From: Bretschneidera sinensis
Taxonomy: Eukaryota > Streptophyta > Magnoliopsida > Brassicales > Akaniaceae
Reading direction: 5' to 3'
Assembly: GCA_023935145.1 (NCBI GenBank)
Contig: CM043698.1
Span: forward strand, 22,019,501-22,083,500
Length of the DNA: 64,000 bases
The notes under the pieces were generated by a model. The model made no database searches, was not told the DNA's origin, and worked only from the letters and a program-made list of their open reading frames with translations. Below, piece by piece: positions 12,312 to 23,919 of this stretch (within the stretch, counting starts at the first letter, position 1; every line of letters starts with the position of its first letter). Made by a program: the position numbers and the translations under genes.

Positions 12312-15300
12312 ATGTCACAGAAACAAGCTGAGGATGCAATTGTCCCAAGCTTAAACGAAACAGAGCATGAAGAGACAGAGGGAGAGAAAACAGATGACTC
12401 CATGCTTAACCTTAAGAGCTTTCTCTGGCATGGTGGGTCTGTATATGATGCCTGGTTTAGCTGTGCATCAAATCAGGTACTCAAAACTCAAAAAAAAAAA
12501 AAAAAACCGAACTTATAATTTCAGTCAAAGCAATTAACAAAGAATTCCTTTTTTTGTTGATTACAGGTTGCTCAGGTTTTATTAACGTTACCATATTCAT
12601 TCTCTCAACTGGGGATGCTATCAGGGATTATTCTGCAGATTTTCTATGGTATTCTTGGGAGTTGGACTGCTTATCTCATCAGTGTTCTCTATATTGAGTA
12701 CCGAAGCAGAAAGGAGAAAGAGAATGTCAGCTTCAAGAACCATGTCATTCAGGTTAGCTTTACAAATTTCAGTAACAAAACCAAGAAAAAAAAATCATTT
12801 GGTATTCTGTTTTCCAACAGAAAAAAATGAATTTTCGCTCATTTTTCTTTAATTTATGAGTACTATTTTTATTTATTTAAAATTGTAGTGGTTTGAAGTG
12901 CTGGATGGACTTTTGGGGCCATACTGGAAAGCTGTTGGATTAGCCTTCAACTGCACTTTTCTGCTCTTTGGAACTGTTATCCAGCTTATAGCTTGTGCAA
13001 GGTCTTTTTAGTTTTTATCTTTATCTTCTCTATATAAATATAATAATTTTTTGTTCAGATTTCAATATCTACAGGTCAATCAAAAATGGGTTTTGTTTAA
13101 TTAACTGATTTAATTTTGTTTTATGGGTTGATTACAGTAACATATACTACATAAATGACAAATTAGACAAGAGGACATGGACTTATATCTTTGGAGCTTG
13201 TTGTGCAACTACTGTGTTCATTCCTTCATTTCACAACTACAGAATTTGGTCTTTCCTTGGGCTTGGTATGACCACTTACACTGCTTGGTATTTGACCATT
13301 GCCGCCATTGTTCATGGCCAGGTAAATTAATTCAATGGCTCTGATCTTTACTCACTTTCTTTATCCCTTATCAGCCGTCGATTAGGGATTTTTTTTTTCT
13401 TCTTTTACCTTTATTTTTGTAACTGTTGTACAGGTTGAGGGGGTTACTCACTCAGGTCCAAAAAAATTGGTTTTATATTTCACAGGCGCCACCAATATAC
13501 TGTACACTTTCGGCGGACACGCTGTCACTGTGTAAGTGTTATTATTATATCTCTCTCCCTCCTTGTTTTTGTTATTAAACAATGCAGAAGAAGGTAGGAG
13601 TAAAATTTTCTTCTGCTATTTTCTTCTTCAGTGCGTTTTGTTTGTTTATACTTTTTTTTCTTGCCATTTTGGGGTTTTGGGGAAACGGACAAAACTAGGA
13701 AACAAACTCATTAATTTCCTATATGAGATAATGACCAAATTTCTGGTTTAGATTATTAGTGTGGTGTCTTTTGTTTGCAGGTAAATGCTACTTACTAGCT
13801 GTTTTGATTTTTGCCGGTGGGTATATATATAAAATGTATTTTTGAGAAAATGCTAACTTGTCTATTTAGGGCACAAGTTAGCTTTGTGTCTGAACTTTTT
13901 GGACTACAATGCCTATGACTCTTTCTATCTTTTGAGTATTTTAAATTTTTTCTTTGTTCTTTATCTAGAAAATAGTGACTGATCTATCCATTTTTGGGTC
14001 ACTTGTTTTCGGTTATAATCGTAAAAAAAAAAAAAAAAAAATATAGATTTACACATAAACACTTGTTTGGGGAAGATTTTTATTTTTTTAATAAGATAAA
14101 AAGTTTTATACATAAGACAACAACGTTTTTTATTAAGGTTATATAATTTACACATAAACTCAAAGTTTTTTTATACGATTTTTTTTACATTAAGTTTAAA
14201 TAATTTTTATTACTTGTGGGGGCAATATATTTATTTTAATGGGGTAATTTTAAAAATATCTAATATTAATTTTTTTTTCAAAAATTAAGTGGAGGTAGGT
14301 GACCCCACTGCCAGTGTGGATCCGCACCTGCTTCCATGATAATAAATTTGTGAATCAGCTTGCATTTCCTAGTTTACAAGATGCCCTTGCTTTTCTTCAA
14401 AAGCATGTGAGCGGATTAATTGATGTTTTCAAATGAAGCATAAGCTTTTGTTTATTATTAGTATTTTATTTAAAAGACAATGACCTCAAACTGACCCTTA
14501 GGGCGAAATCCAGGCCCCTAACCCGGGTTTTAAGTTGAGTCCGGGGATTCTAAGCCTGGCTGATTTGAAGGTTTTATTGTATGCATCTTAAGGATTTTGC
14601 GTGCTGTGTTAACTAAATGGAACTAAAAAGACTATGAACAAGGGAAGTCTTCTTCTCAGTCCATTTATTTGAAAAGTTCACAGTATCCAGCACACTAGCT
14701 TGATCATTGAGTCTTCAATCCATGCTTTAGTCACAATTGGTGCTTTTAGATTTAACTTTATAAAAAGTGAGTTTGTATCATGGATGTCATTGGCAACTTT
14801 ACCATAGGATGTTTCCCCCACTTAATTTCAGTTGGTCTTGAGACAAATTTATTGCCACTTTTTTCACTTTTTTTTTTTTTTTTTTCCAAACCTTAGGATG
14901 TTTCCTTCTCTTATTTTCAGATGGTCATGAGACATATTCTGTTCCTTTACTAAAAAGTGGCATCTATTGTTGCAAGTCTCACTTCCCGCATGCTCCTTTT
15001 TGGCTAGTGCTTTTGAATCCTGTTAAAAACTTAAAATGGAATTAATTAAAATGTTGACAGGGAAATTATGCATGCAATGTGGAAGCCTCAAAAATTCAAG
15101 TACATATATCTGCTTGCAACTCTCTATGTCTTCACCCTAACCCTTCCATCTGCTGCTGCTGTTTACTGGGCGTTTGGCGATCAACTCCTCACCCATTCTA
15201 ATGCCTTCTCACTCCTTCCCAACTCCGGATGGCGTGATTCTGCAGTTATCCTCATGCTGATCCACCAGGTAAATTCGCCTATAATTATAGTTTATCCTCA

Positions 15301-16989
15301 TGCAGTTATCGAGTGATTAATTTGGGATGTAATACGATTGCAGTTTATAACATTTGGGTTTGCGTGCACACCGTTATATTTTGTGTGGGAAAAAGTGGTG
15401 GGGATGCATGACACGAAGAGCATATGCTTGAGGGCACTAGCCCGGTTGCCTGTTGTGATACCTATATGGTTCTTGGCCATAATATTTCCTTTCTTTGGTC
15501 CCATAAACTCAGCTGTGGGGGCTCTTTTGGTTAGCTTCACTGTCTACATCATCCCTGCTTTAGCCCATATACTCACTTATAGATCAGCATCTGCCCGACA
15601 GGTAATTCGCCCAATCTCTCTCTACCTATTATCTCTTCAATTTTTTCTTTTATACCAGATGTGTGCACCATTAAAGCTGGTTGTTATATGTCGGTGGAAA
15701 GACGAAAATTGTAAGTTAAAAATCATCGTTGTACAAAAAAAAAAAATGATGCGCATAGGCTTTATAAGAGTTTAGGGTAAGCGTCACAAACACTATCATA
15801 TAGTGGGGCTTTGCTTATGTTGAAATATAAACAAAAGAGGGTGGTGCTATGTACACTGCTTATATTGCTGAATCCACCGCAAATTGGTGTAAAAAGGCCA
15901 TTTTGTCTATCCAAATGAATGAGATAGAAAGTAAAGATGGATAAAATTGTATCTTCACAATGATTTCACCGTGGATGCAGCACTATATACCGTGTATATG
16001 GCAATCCCTTAAACAGAATTACAAACAAGAGAATTGCAGATGGGCTGTTGACTAGGTGTTCTGATGGAAAACAAGAGGGCAAAGTCTAATCTTCAACGGA
16101 TATGCCATTTCAACTCACAATGTGGGATGAAGGTCACCTCCACTCGCAATATTTTTGCAGTTGTATCTCACACCAGTGGATGGGATTTGTATATATTTAT
16201 TAGTCAAAGATGAGGTTTGGTGGCATTTCCTTGTCATTCAGTTATATGATAGTCACACTTGTACTCTTGTACTAGTAGCCACACCTTTGCATGAGCTGGC
16301 AAGTTGACCCACTAGTCTTATTCATTTAGAGCCCTGATAGGGAAAAAGCACAAACGTACAACGCGTTTGTACATTCTTTTGCTCAGGAATTCCATTGGTA
16401 ATTCTCTGAAATTTTCATAGTAATGCAGCGGAACTCCATTAGTAACATGGAGGGATTGAAAAAAAAAGCTATTTTGCGTCAGGTGTGGCGCCTTCTCATG
16501 GGTTAATGGTTTCAGATGTCTCTTTTGTTGTATGTTCCCGCAGTTCACTTATCTTTGTCCATTCATATAATACTAACAGCTGCTTTAAGACAAGACGTAA
16601 CCCATGAAACCATGATCATTAAAAAGATAAGAATCATCATTAACTTGAATCCTCATACTTCATTTTAACACTATTTGATTAGCATTTTAAGAGTACTCCA
16701 TTTTAACCGAATCGAAAGTACAATTTGCTTCAGAAGCAATGAACTTTCTAATTTTCAATGATTCTTGTGTAAGCAGAATGCAGCGGAGAAGCCTCCGTTC
16801 TTCCTCCCGAGCTGGACGGGCATGTTTGTGCTGAATGCATTTGTGGTGGTTTGGGTGTTTGTGGTTGGATTTGGATTGGGAGGATGGGCGAGCATGACCA
16901 ACTTCATCAAGCAAGTAGACACGTTTGGCCTCTTTGCCAAATGCTATCAGTGTCCGCCCCCAGCTTCTGCAAAAGCATCACATCACTGA
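12312..16989 (+). CDS. AUX1/LAX auxin influx carrier
   Basis: Plasma-membrane proton/auxin symporter of the amino acid/auxin permease family; it imports indole-3-acetic acid and supports polar auxin transport. Exons with continuous phase: 12312-12476, 12567-12752, 12889-13001, 13138-13321, 13434-13531, 15061-15268, 15344-15601, 16777-16989, giving about 474 residues against about 485 for Arabidopsis AUX1. The hydrophobic core contains family signatures such as WHGGSVYDAWFSCASNQ, IYYINDKLDKRTW, FTGATNILYTFGGHAVTVE and DTFGLFAKCYQC. C-terminal choices (HDTKSICLRALARLP, YRSASARQNAAEKPPFF) place it with AUX1/LAX1 rather than LAX2 or LAX3, as I recall those sequences. The acidic N-terminus is divergent, as usual. 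All splice sites are GT-AG and no frame is broken. Introns 5 (1.5 kb) and 7 (1.2 kb) are the long ones. Confidence 0.96.
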
Positions 16990-18379
16990 GTTCTCGGGTT
17001 TTAAAGATTTGAACCTAAAAAGCTTTCATACATTCGATGACACGGCAGTTTTAACACCCTCTCTCTCTTATGTATAATACATGTGGTGTGCTGCATTTTC
17101 CCCTTTCTTTTGTTCAACGTTCCTATTAAGCATAGTAGATAATTGTGAATGGTTTTGTGTTTCCCTTTTTAAGGATCAAAGCAACATTTTCATGTTTGTT
17201 CTATTCAACATTATCAAAGCTGGCAAGAGGGTAGTCATTGAATTAGCATTCTTATTTTAAATCTAAGAAAGAATCTCCACTCATGGCATGTGATGTGATC
17301 ATGATAGTTTGTGCCCTATAATTTTTCATGGATCATCTCCAATTTTATTCTTTCACATGGCTCACACATTGGCTAGCTTTTATTTTATTTAAACCCTTCT
17401 GCAGCTGAGTCCACATGAATGCATAACATATGATTTTAATTAATAATAACAATCTAGTAACAAACTTTAATTTTGATTTAAATCAAATAACAATTGGAAC
17501 AACATAATATAATTTGTACTTTTTTCAAGTTTTGAGTGTAATGATTGAAGTGTTCCTCAAGGTTTTTTTTCCTGTTTATGATCATGCATAAATCAAAAGA
17601 TTGGGGTGTGTTTGATTTTCAAATTAATATATCCGATTGTAATTAAGTATAAACACTAAAAAAAACACGGATAAGAATGTAAAATACCCTATTATATTTT
17701 AAAATTGAACTGTCATCAAAATATTTTAGTTTTGCAAGAGGAAAGTTATAAGCCTATAATTTTCACTTGGGTACATCGAATTAATGACACAAAACAACCT
17801 ATAACTAAAATCTTAATCCTAAAAGAATGTGATACCAATCTTGTTTGCTTTTTATTCCTTTTGCACAATCTAGATGGTGATAGTTTGATAGAAAGTTAAA
17901 AACCATCAACTTTATTAGGAAGTGATTTAAGGAAACGCCCTTTATGAAAAATAAAGAGCATTAGGTGTTACATGTTTTCATTTCTTTTTTTAAGCCATGC
18001 TTTCTTTTTCCACGTATTTAAGTGAATTCAATTTACTGTGCGAGACCACAAGGTATTCCTATGATTGTGTGATGATATTCACTTTTTTTTTTTTTTTTTT
18101 TTAAATTTGCTTTTCTTCAAAAGTTTCCCTCTCTCTCTCACCCTTTTTCTTTTGACTTGAAAAGCAAATAGTCAGTCTGACAAATTAAATTGAGACATGG
18201 GCGTGATTCATACCAGTGAATATAGATTGACTATCTAAGATTTTTATTTGTATCTATCGATAATGCAAAGGAGATAGAAACGTTTGTATCAAAACTGTGT
18301 AAACGTCATCAAACGTAACTCAAATGCAAATATGATTTATGTTAGATTATTGGATAAAATTTATTTTATTTCACCGAAA
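16990..18379. other. 3' flank of the AUX1/LAX gene and intergenic DNA
   Basis: The first few hundred bases are the probable 3' UTR, T-rich and without an obvious single poly-A signal. Beyond about 17300 the DNA is AT-rich and carries no recognised gene. A poly-T run lies near 18083-18102. Confidence 0.4.
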
Positions 18380-19030
18380 TGATTTGGGGTATGTTTGGTA
18401 ATCGTTTTTTATTTTTTAAAAATTATTTTTAAAAGTAAAAATTTAAAACAGTTTTTTTGATATTTTATGAAGAAAGTGAATGTAAGTATCTATCCAAGTT
18501 TCTTGCCTGGTGAGAAATTTAATTTTTTTTTAAGTATGTTTGGGTAATAGTTTTTTGTTTTTAGTTTTCGAAAATGAAAACTGAAAAGAGTTTTACGATA
18601 TTTTCTGAAAAAAACATGTTTGGATAACTGCAACTCGAAAACTATTTTCAAAACAGAAAACAATAAAATGTTGTTTGAATAATCTTATCTTGAAAACTGT
18701 TTTGATACACCTTATAATTATTTTTAGTTTTGAGTTTAAATTTAAAATCTATATTAATTTTATTTATCATATTTAAAAATGATTAATATTATTTTATTTT
18801 CAAAATTTTAATATTTTTTGTATATCATAAAAAAATAATGAAACAGAGAAATGAAAACTGATTTTATGGCTATTTTTCGAAAATTATATCAGAAAACACC
18901 AATTTAAAGCTTTTAAAAAACAATTTTTGAAAATTGTTTTAAAAAATTATTTTTCAAATATAAATTTTATTTTTAAAAACCACAAAAATTAAAAATAATT
19001 TTCAAAAACTGTTTCAAAATTGTTTCAATC
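18380..19030. repeat. AT-rich dispersed-type repeat
   Basis: Text of the type 'tatgtttggtaat', 'aaaactattttcaaaacag' and 'gaaaattgttttaaaaa' alternates on both strands and folds back on itself. This is typical of a common plant MITE-like repeat. Boundaries and family are uncertain. Confidence 0.4.
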
Positions 19031-20038
19031 ATAACATTGAAGTTTTGATTTTGATGGTATCTTCCATTTCCTTTTGCTTTTTGAGGTCAATATCTATTAA
19101 TCATCTTTTTTGTACAAATAAACAGAGCCAATTTGTAAGGGCTCAATTATGAGAAATGAGCCCAAAGTAAGGGCTCGTTCACGTCCATCAATTCGAACAC
19201 ATCTTGGTCCAATAACACATGGCAATCTTGTCATTAAATATCTTACCCGCCGAATATATCAAGTGAGCTAAACCCAATTATCATTACATTTGGGCTCAAA
19301 AAGCTTACAAATGTCTTTATTTTATTTTATTTTATTTTTATATGCTGAGCATCTTTCGGGTATTAACCACATTGTTGTTGGCATTTTATTGTAGGAAATA
19401 GGGTTGTTAATTTTGTTTCGTTCCTGCCGAATCGTTGATTCAATATTAAATCGAAATAAAATGTTTTTATATTTAGTTTCATTTTTTTTTCCAATCTGTG
19501 TGGTCATTTTTATTTGTTTAGGTCGAAATATCATATTTTGGTCGAAATATCATTTTTCAACCGAAATATTAAAATGTTATTTTTTTTTGTATTTTCGAAA
19601 ATTTTTAACGGGATAATTTAGAAATTTTTACTTTCTGTCTGTAATTAGGGATTGATGTTTGAAAGATTAAGTGTTTTATTATGGTATATATATATTTGAA
19701 AGATATGCAATTTGATAACAGGATAAAATTTCAATTTAGATTTATATCAAAAAAAGATTTATAATTGATTTTAAAGCAAAAAAATTGGTAAGAATAATTT
19801 ATATATTTGAATAGTAATTGTTTTCTTATGATTTATATTTATAATTATATCTATTTTTTGAAATATATTTAATTTGACATGCACGAATTTGAAAATACCG
19901 TTAAATCCTAAATGGCACACCAAAACGAAATAAAATCTAAACATTTCATTGTAAGTAGTTAAATCGAAACACTATTCGAGATGAAATTTAAACTTTGGTA
20001 AGAAACCCAAACTGAGTGGTAAGTCTACAATGCCATTG
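19031..20038. other. Intergenic, possible decayed repeat
   Basis: Repeated 'tcgaaatatca' words near 19520-19570 and 'aaatcgaaac' near 19960 hint at an old element. No termini could be fixed and no coding region was seen. Confidence 0.35.
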
Positions 20039-20046
20039 CTTTTTAA

Positions 20047-21987
20047 TAGGGGTGAGCATGAGTCAGTTTAGCCTAAAAATTCAACCCAACCCATTCATAC
20101 CGGGTTGGAAAAATCTCAACCCAACCCATTCTAATCGGTTTGGGTCGGTTTAGGTCACCGGGTTGATATATTTTTTCTACTAAAAAATTAAATCATACAT
20201 ATTACATAACAAAAAAATATTATACTAAATCCAAAACTAAATCCATACATATTGCAAGTAAAAGTTGTGTGCATCGGCTTTATATAAACTCTGTAATATA
20301 TGCAATAACGTCATCATATTATCGATATAAGACTTAGACATGATAAACAAGTTTATTATCAATAAGAAATTTCATATTTCAATTTAAAAAACCAGAAAGA
20401 TAAAAGTTTGGCACTTGAGAATACAGTTCAGACAAAATCATAGGGGAGCCAAATGAAATTTTTCATATCTATCATACCCAAAAATTTGTCAAAACATTTC
20501 TCCCTTGAACATCTTTAACTCTCAATTTGATCTTTCTGTAAGCATGGTCTTCATCACCTTGGAGGTCAGCCAGTGAAACCTCAAGAACTCGATGTTTGAG
20601 TCCTTCAGAAGCAATCTGTTAGAAACTATGAAAATATTATTTTTATGCATCAATATAACCTAAAATACATCCGATGCAGACTTCAAATTGTTTCAACAAA
20701 AACACAATAGCATGCAAGATTTAAGGTAAAGGTTCACAGTCTAGCGTCTTCCTCACACAAAGTACGCAAGTGAGATGCAGCAAAATGATATAGATGGCAG
20801 CAACTCAACAGATTTTCTGAAAGTCTCGTTGAGAATTAATTTGCCAGAATAGTGAAGTTTATCGTTAGAAGCTCAAGAAAAAATTTATACACATCTTATT
20901 AAATAATAAATATCATAACATAGAACAGTATAAGAAAATATACCCAGCACACTGGCTGCTAAGGCAGGGTGAAGAAAATGATAAAATCACAATTAATTAA
21001 AAAAAGGTCTACCATTTAGTTTTTATTGATTAATAGTTTACCATTTAGTACACGGCAAACAAAATAATTCTACAGTCTACAGGCTACCCCTACAGCTATT
21101 ACTATCTCTGATAAAGTTTATTTCTCATTTTGAAACTTGAGATTTGAAATAAATTTTAATTTTCTCTTCTACCACAACTGAGAAAGCAAAAAAGAATTCA
21201 ACCTTTCATCATGATACAAACTGGATAATATATGAAAACCCAGAATATAAATATTTTTTAGAAACAAAATACAAACAATTCAATCCAATTTGTGGTTTAC
21301 GTATATTCAAACCAATCAATTTACAATACAAGTAAAGCAAGAGCTCAGAAACAAGTAAAAAATTCAACCTTCTGGGCAATTAAAACATTGGTTCCAAACT
21401 TAGTACTGTTTGTTTTTTGAAAAGGAAAAGTGAAAAACCAGGCCAACACTTTCTAAGGAAAAGGAAGACTGCATACCTTTGTAGCTTTCTCTCACCAAAC
21501 TTCACATTCGCCACTTTGTTTTTCTTTAAAAAAAAACGTTAGCCCCATAAAGAAACGAAGAAAGAGATAATGAAGAGATTGAAATTCTCAATCAGAGAGA
21601 CTAGGTTTAGTGAATTGTAATTTCTTTTTCCCAAAATACTCATCATTCTATTATCTAATTACAACAAAGTATGCCCTGTTTGGCTGTTTGGATTTGGACT
21701 GTGCTATATATAATTTTACTCATTCATTATACTATAATTATTTAAACACAATTTTATATTTAATAAATATAATATATATATATATATATAATATAATTAT
21801 ATATTTGATAGGGTTACCGGTTTGGATCGGTTTGAAAATTTTGAACTCATGACCCAACCCAACCCATCGGGTTCAAAACAATTTCAACCAAACCAAACTC
21901 AACTTCTAAAAAGACTTAACCCAACCCAATCCATTGTATCGGTTTGGGTCGGGTCCACGGATCAATTGGGTTCCATGCTCACCCCTA
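20047..21987. mobile_element. Non-autonomous hAT-type transposon with captured gene exon
   Basis: The element starts TAGGGGTGAGCATG and ends CATGCTCACCCCTA, perfect 14-bp terminal inverted repeats. It is flanked by a perfect 8-bp target duplication, CTTTTTAA, at 20039-20046 and 21988-21995; 8 bp is the hAT hallmark. Both subterminal zones are crowded with 'aacccaaccca' motifs. No transposase frame is visible in 1941 bp. An exon of ribosomal protein eS1 lies inside at 20478-20615 on the minus strand, so the element behaves like a Pack-type gene-capturing element. Source and age are unknown; the perfect target duplication suggests a fairly recent insertion. Confidence 0.88.
20478..20615 (-). 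pseudogene. Captured exon of ribosomal protein eS1 (RPS3A) inside a hAT element
   Basis: On the minus strand a 138-bp, 46-codon open exon lies between a consensus acceptor (CTAACAG) and donor (GTATGA). It reads [19 protein letters not shown], then [12 protein letters not shown], then [11 protein letters not shown], matching eS1 residues just after the N-terminal basic region. Flanking intron-like DNA and splice sites are kept, so the capture was of genomic DNA rather than of a processed transcript. The neighbouring exons (N-terminal basic region and the following MDFTTDKL-type exon) were not found. It is not a functional ribosomal protein gene as it stands, although the exon itself shows no stop. 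Confidence 0.9.
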
Positions 21988-22161
21988 CTTTTTAATAACA
22001 TTTGATAGAAACTTTCGGTATCATTTGATTATAATTTAGTGTAATAATATCATTTGATAATAATTTTATAAAATTATATCATTTTTATAAAAAATAAATA
22101 GATTAACATTTAACAGTAATTTAAGTCTGTAATTTAGTAGTTTCGCAACTCCACCAGAGAT

Positions 22162-23438
22162 TTACACTATCAAATGCTCCATGGCTAATTTAGCAAACAC
22201 AGAGCATAACTTTGGTAACTCAGTTTCCTTCTTTGCCACCTTAACCTTCACAGACTCCATGCTATACTGCTCTCTATTTGCCATTTCTTGCAAGTTCAGA
22301 ATCACAATGTCAAGCCTACTCTTCTCCATTCTATGATTCTCAGCTTTGACCCGTAACTTCTTTATCTCCATTTGAGCCCACATGAATTCTGTCATCACAT
22401 CAGTCAACTCCACCAATCTCCTCCTCAGCAGAATCACATTGTAACCCATACATTGCAACTCCTCCATGGTTCTCCACAGCTCTTTCGCTTTGACCCAGAA
22501 ACCCACTGCCTGCAGAGAGTGGATTTGCTTCATTGTTTCTTCAAAAGTTTGATCCCACCCAGCTATCAAATTCTTCCTGGTTACTTCACTGTAGCTCCTA
22601 AGCTGAAGGAAATGTGGGCTTTGAGGTATACCATGAAGAATCCGAGAAACAATTGTCAATTGTAAAGGAGAAGTTGAGACGGGTTCTTGGTTTGATTCAC
22701 TTGCTGCCTCGTTTTGCCTGATCACATTAGGAAATGAGACAAATATGCAATCTTTCTGCTGAATTAGTTGATTGGAACTCACAACTTGAACTGTTTTCTC
22801 TGCATAATTTAATCAAATGATTAAAATGCAGATATTATGAAAATGAACAAAAAGTAAGCAGAAATTAATCTTCTCACCAGACACTGATTTTGATTCAGAT
22901 GGAGATGACGTTCCAAAATCTTCACTACTGCTAGTGAGTGAGGAATTAGTAGCATTAGACAAAGTGGCAGCAAATGGGTTCGCAGGGAATTGTACGGAGA
23001 CAATCTTTTTTGCAAATTCAGTGATGGGAAATGCAAGCCCTGTAGTGGTGGGCTTAGTAACACCATCATGGTTTACTGTCTCAGTTGATTGCGTGGAGCA
23101 AGACTGAGAAGGAAAATGGAGTGGCAGTGTCACTAGACGGTGCCGTTAAGGTGGGGTTTGGGTTGGTTGTAGAGGAACTGGAATTGGGTGTGTTGAAGTG
23201 AAAAGATCTCTGACCACCACCCAATATTCTTGGATGAATGTAACGGCGACCATTTTCTTGGGCTGAACCAAAATTGCAACATTGAAGGTTTCTTTCAATC
23301 AGTCTACATGAGAAGAAAATCCTAAACGGGCGCATATTTTGTTAACAAGAAAATAAAAAGAAGAAAGTAAGAGAAAGATGATAAATATTTACCATTTGAA
23401 GAACCAAAGCTGAAGGTGAAGGGACTTGCGACTGTCAT
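22162..23438 (-). CDS. DUF724-domain protein with FG-like N-terminus
   Basis: The minus-strand model has a well-supported 3' half: an exon from about 23132 to 22878 joined in phase to 22799-22162. The C-terminal 140 residues resemble the plant DUF724 domain: IPQSPHFLQLR, LQCMGYNVILLRRRLVEL, then a charged coiled-coil-like tail ending KLAMEHLIV. The presumed first exon (23438-23393) encodes MTVASPFTFSFGSSN, which looks like nucleoporin FG sequence. Splicing of the middle is unclear. An acceptor after GGTTCAG at 23263 gives a Ser/Thr/Pro-rich exon that hits TGA at 23081-23083. Reaching the DUF724 frame needs either a direct jump to 23132 or a small intron of about 90 bp. Agenet repeats common in DUF724 proteins are absent. 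It may be a functional short paralogue or a gene with a frameshift; a rare splice is also possible. Confidence 0.62.
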
Positions 23439-23919
23439 GGCTGCCCACAAAAAGAGAGAAGAAGAGAGGCGGTGGCTAATAGGTTCCACAATCTTTTTAG
23501 GTTGAGAGTATTAATCTTACTTGATTTTTAATGTTTGAATGACGATTGTGATACATTCGAACGTAGAGTATTTAAATCCAGCACACCCAAAAAAGGCACT
23601 TGCTTGTGTGTAAAAGGCAGTGACCCAGTTCTAATGTTTGACACTTGGTACCGAAAGGTGAAAAGTGTACAAAATGATTTCTATGGATTTGCTTGCTCAC
23701 TAAGGAAACATATTCTCAAATCTGAGATCCGGCCATGTTTCCAAACAAATTTTATTTTTATTTTTTCATAGGCAAATTATAAATTTCGCTAGTATTGTTT
23801 TCATATTTTTGAAAAAAATTAGATCTAAGTATATACCATCTTCTTATTTGTTGGCAATCAATACATATTGAATTTTTATAAAATATGAATCAAGCGTAGT
23901 TTTACATTTGTTTATATTT
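23439..23919. other. Upstream flank of the DUF724 gene
   Basis: This is the presumed promoter side of the minus-strand gene. No distinct element was recognised. A short plus-strand open frame at 23535-23771 has no family resemblance. Confidence 0.4.
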
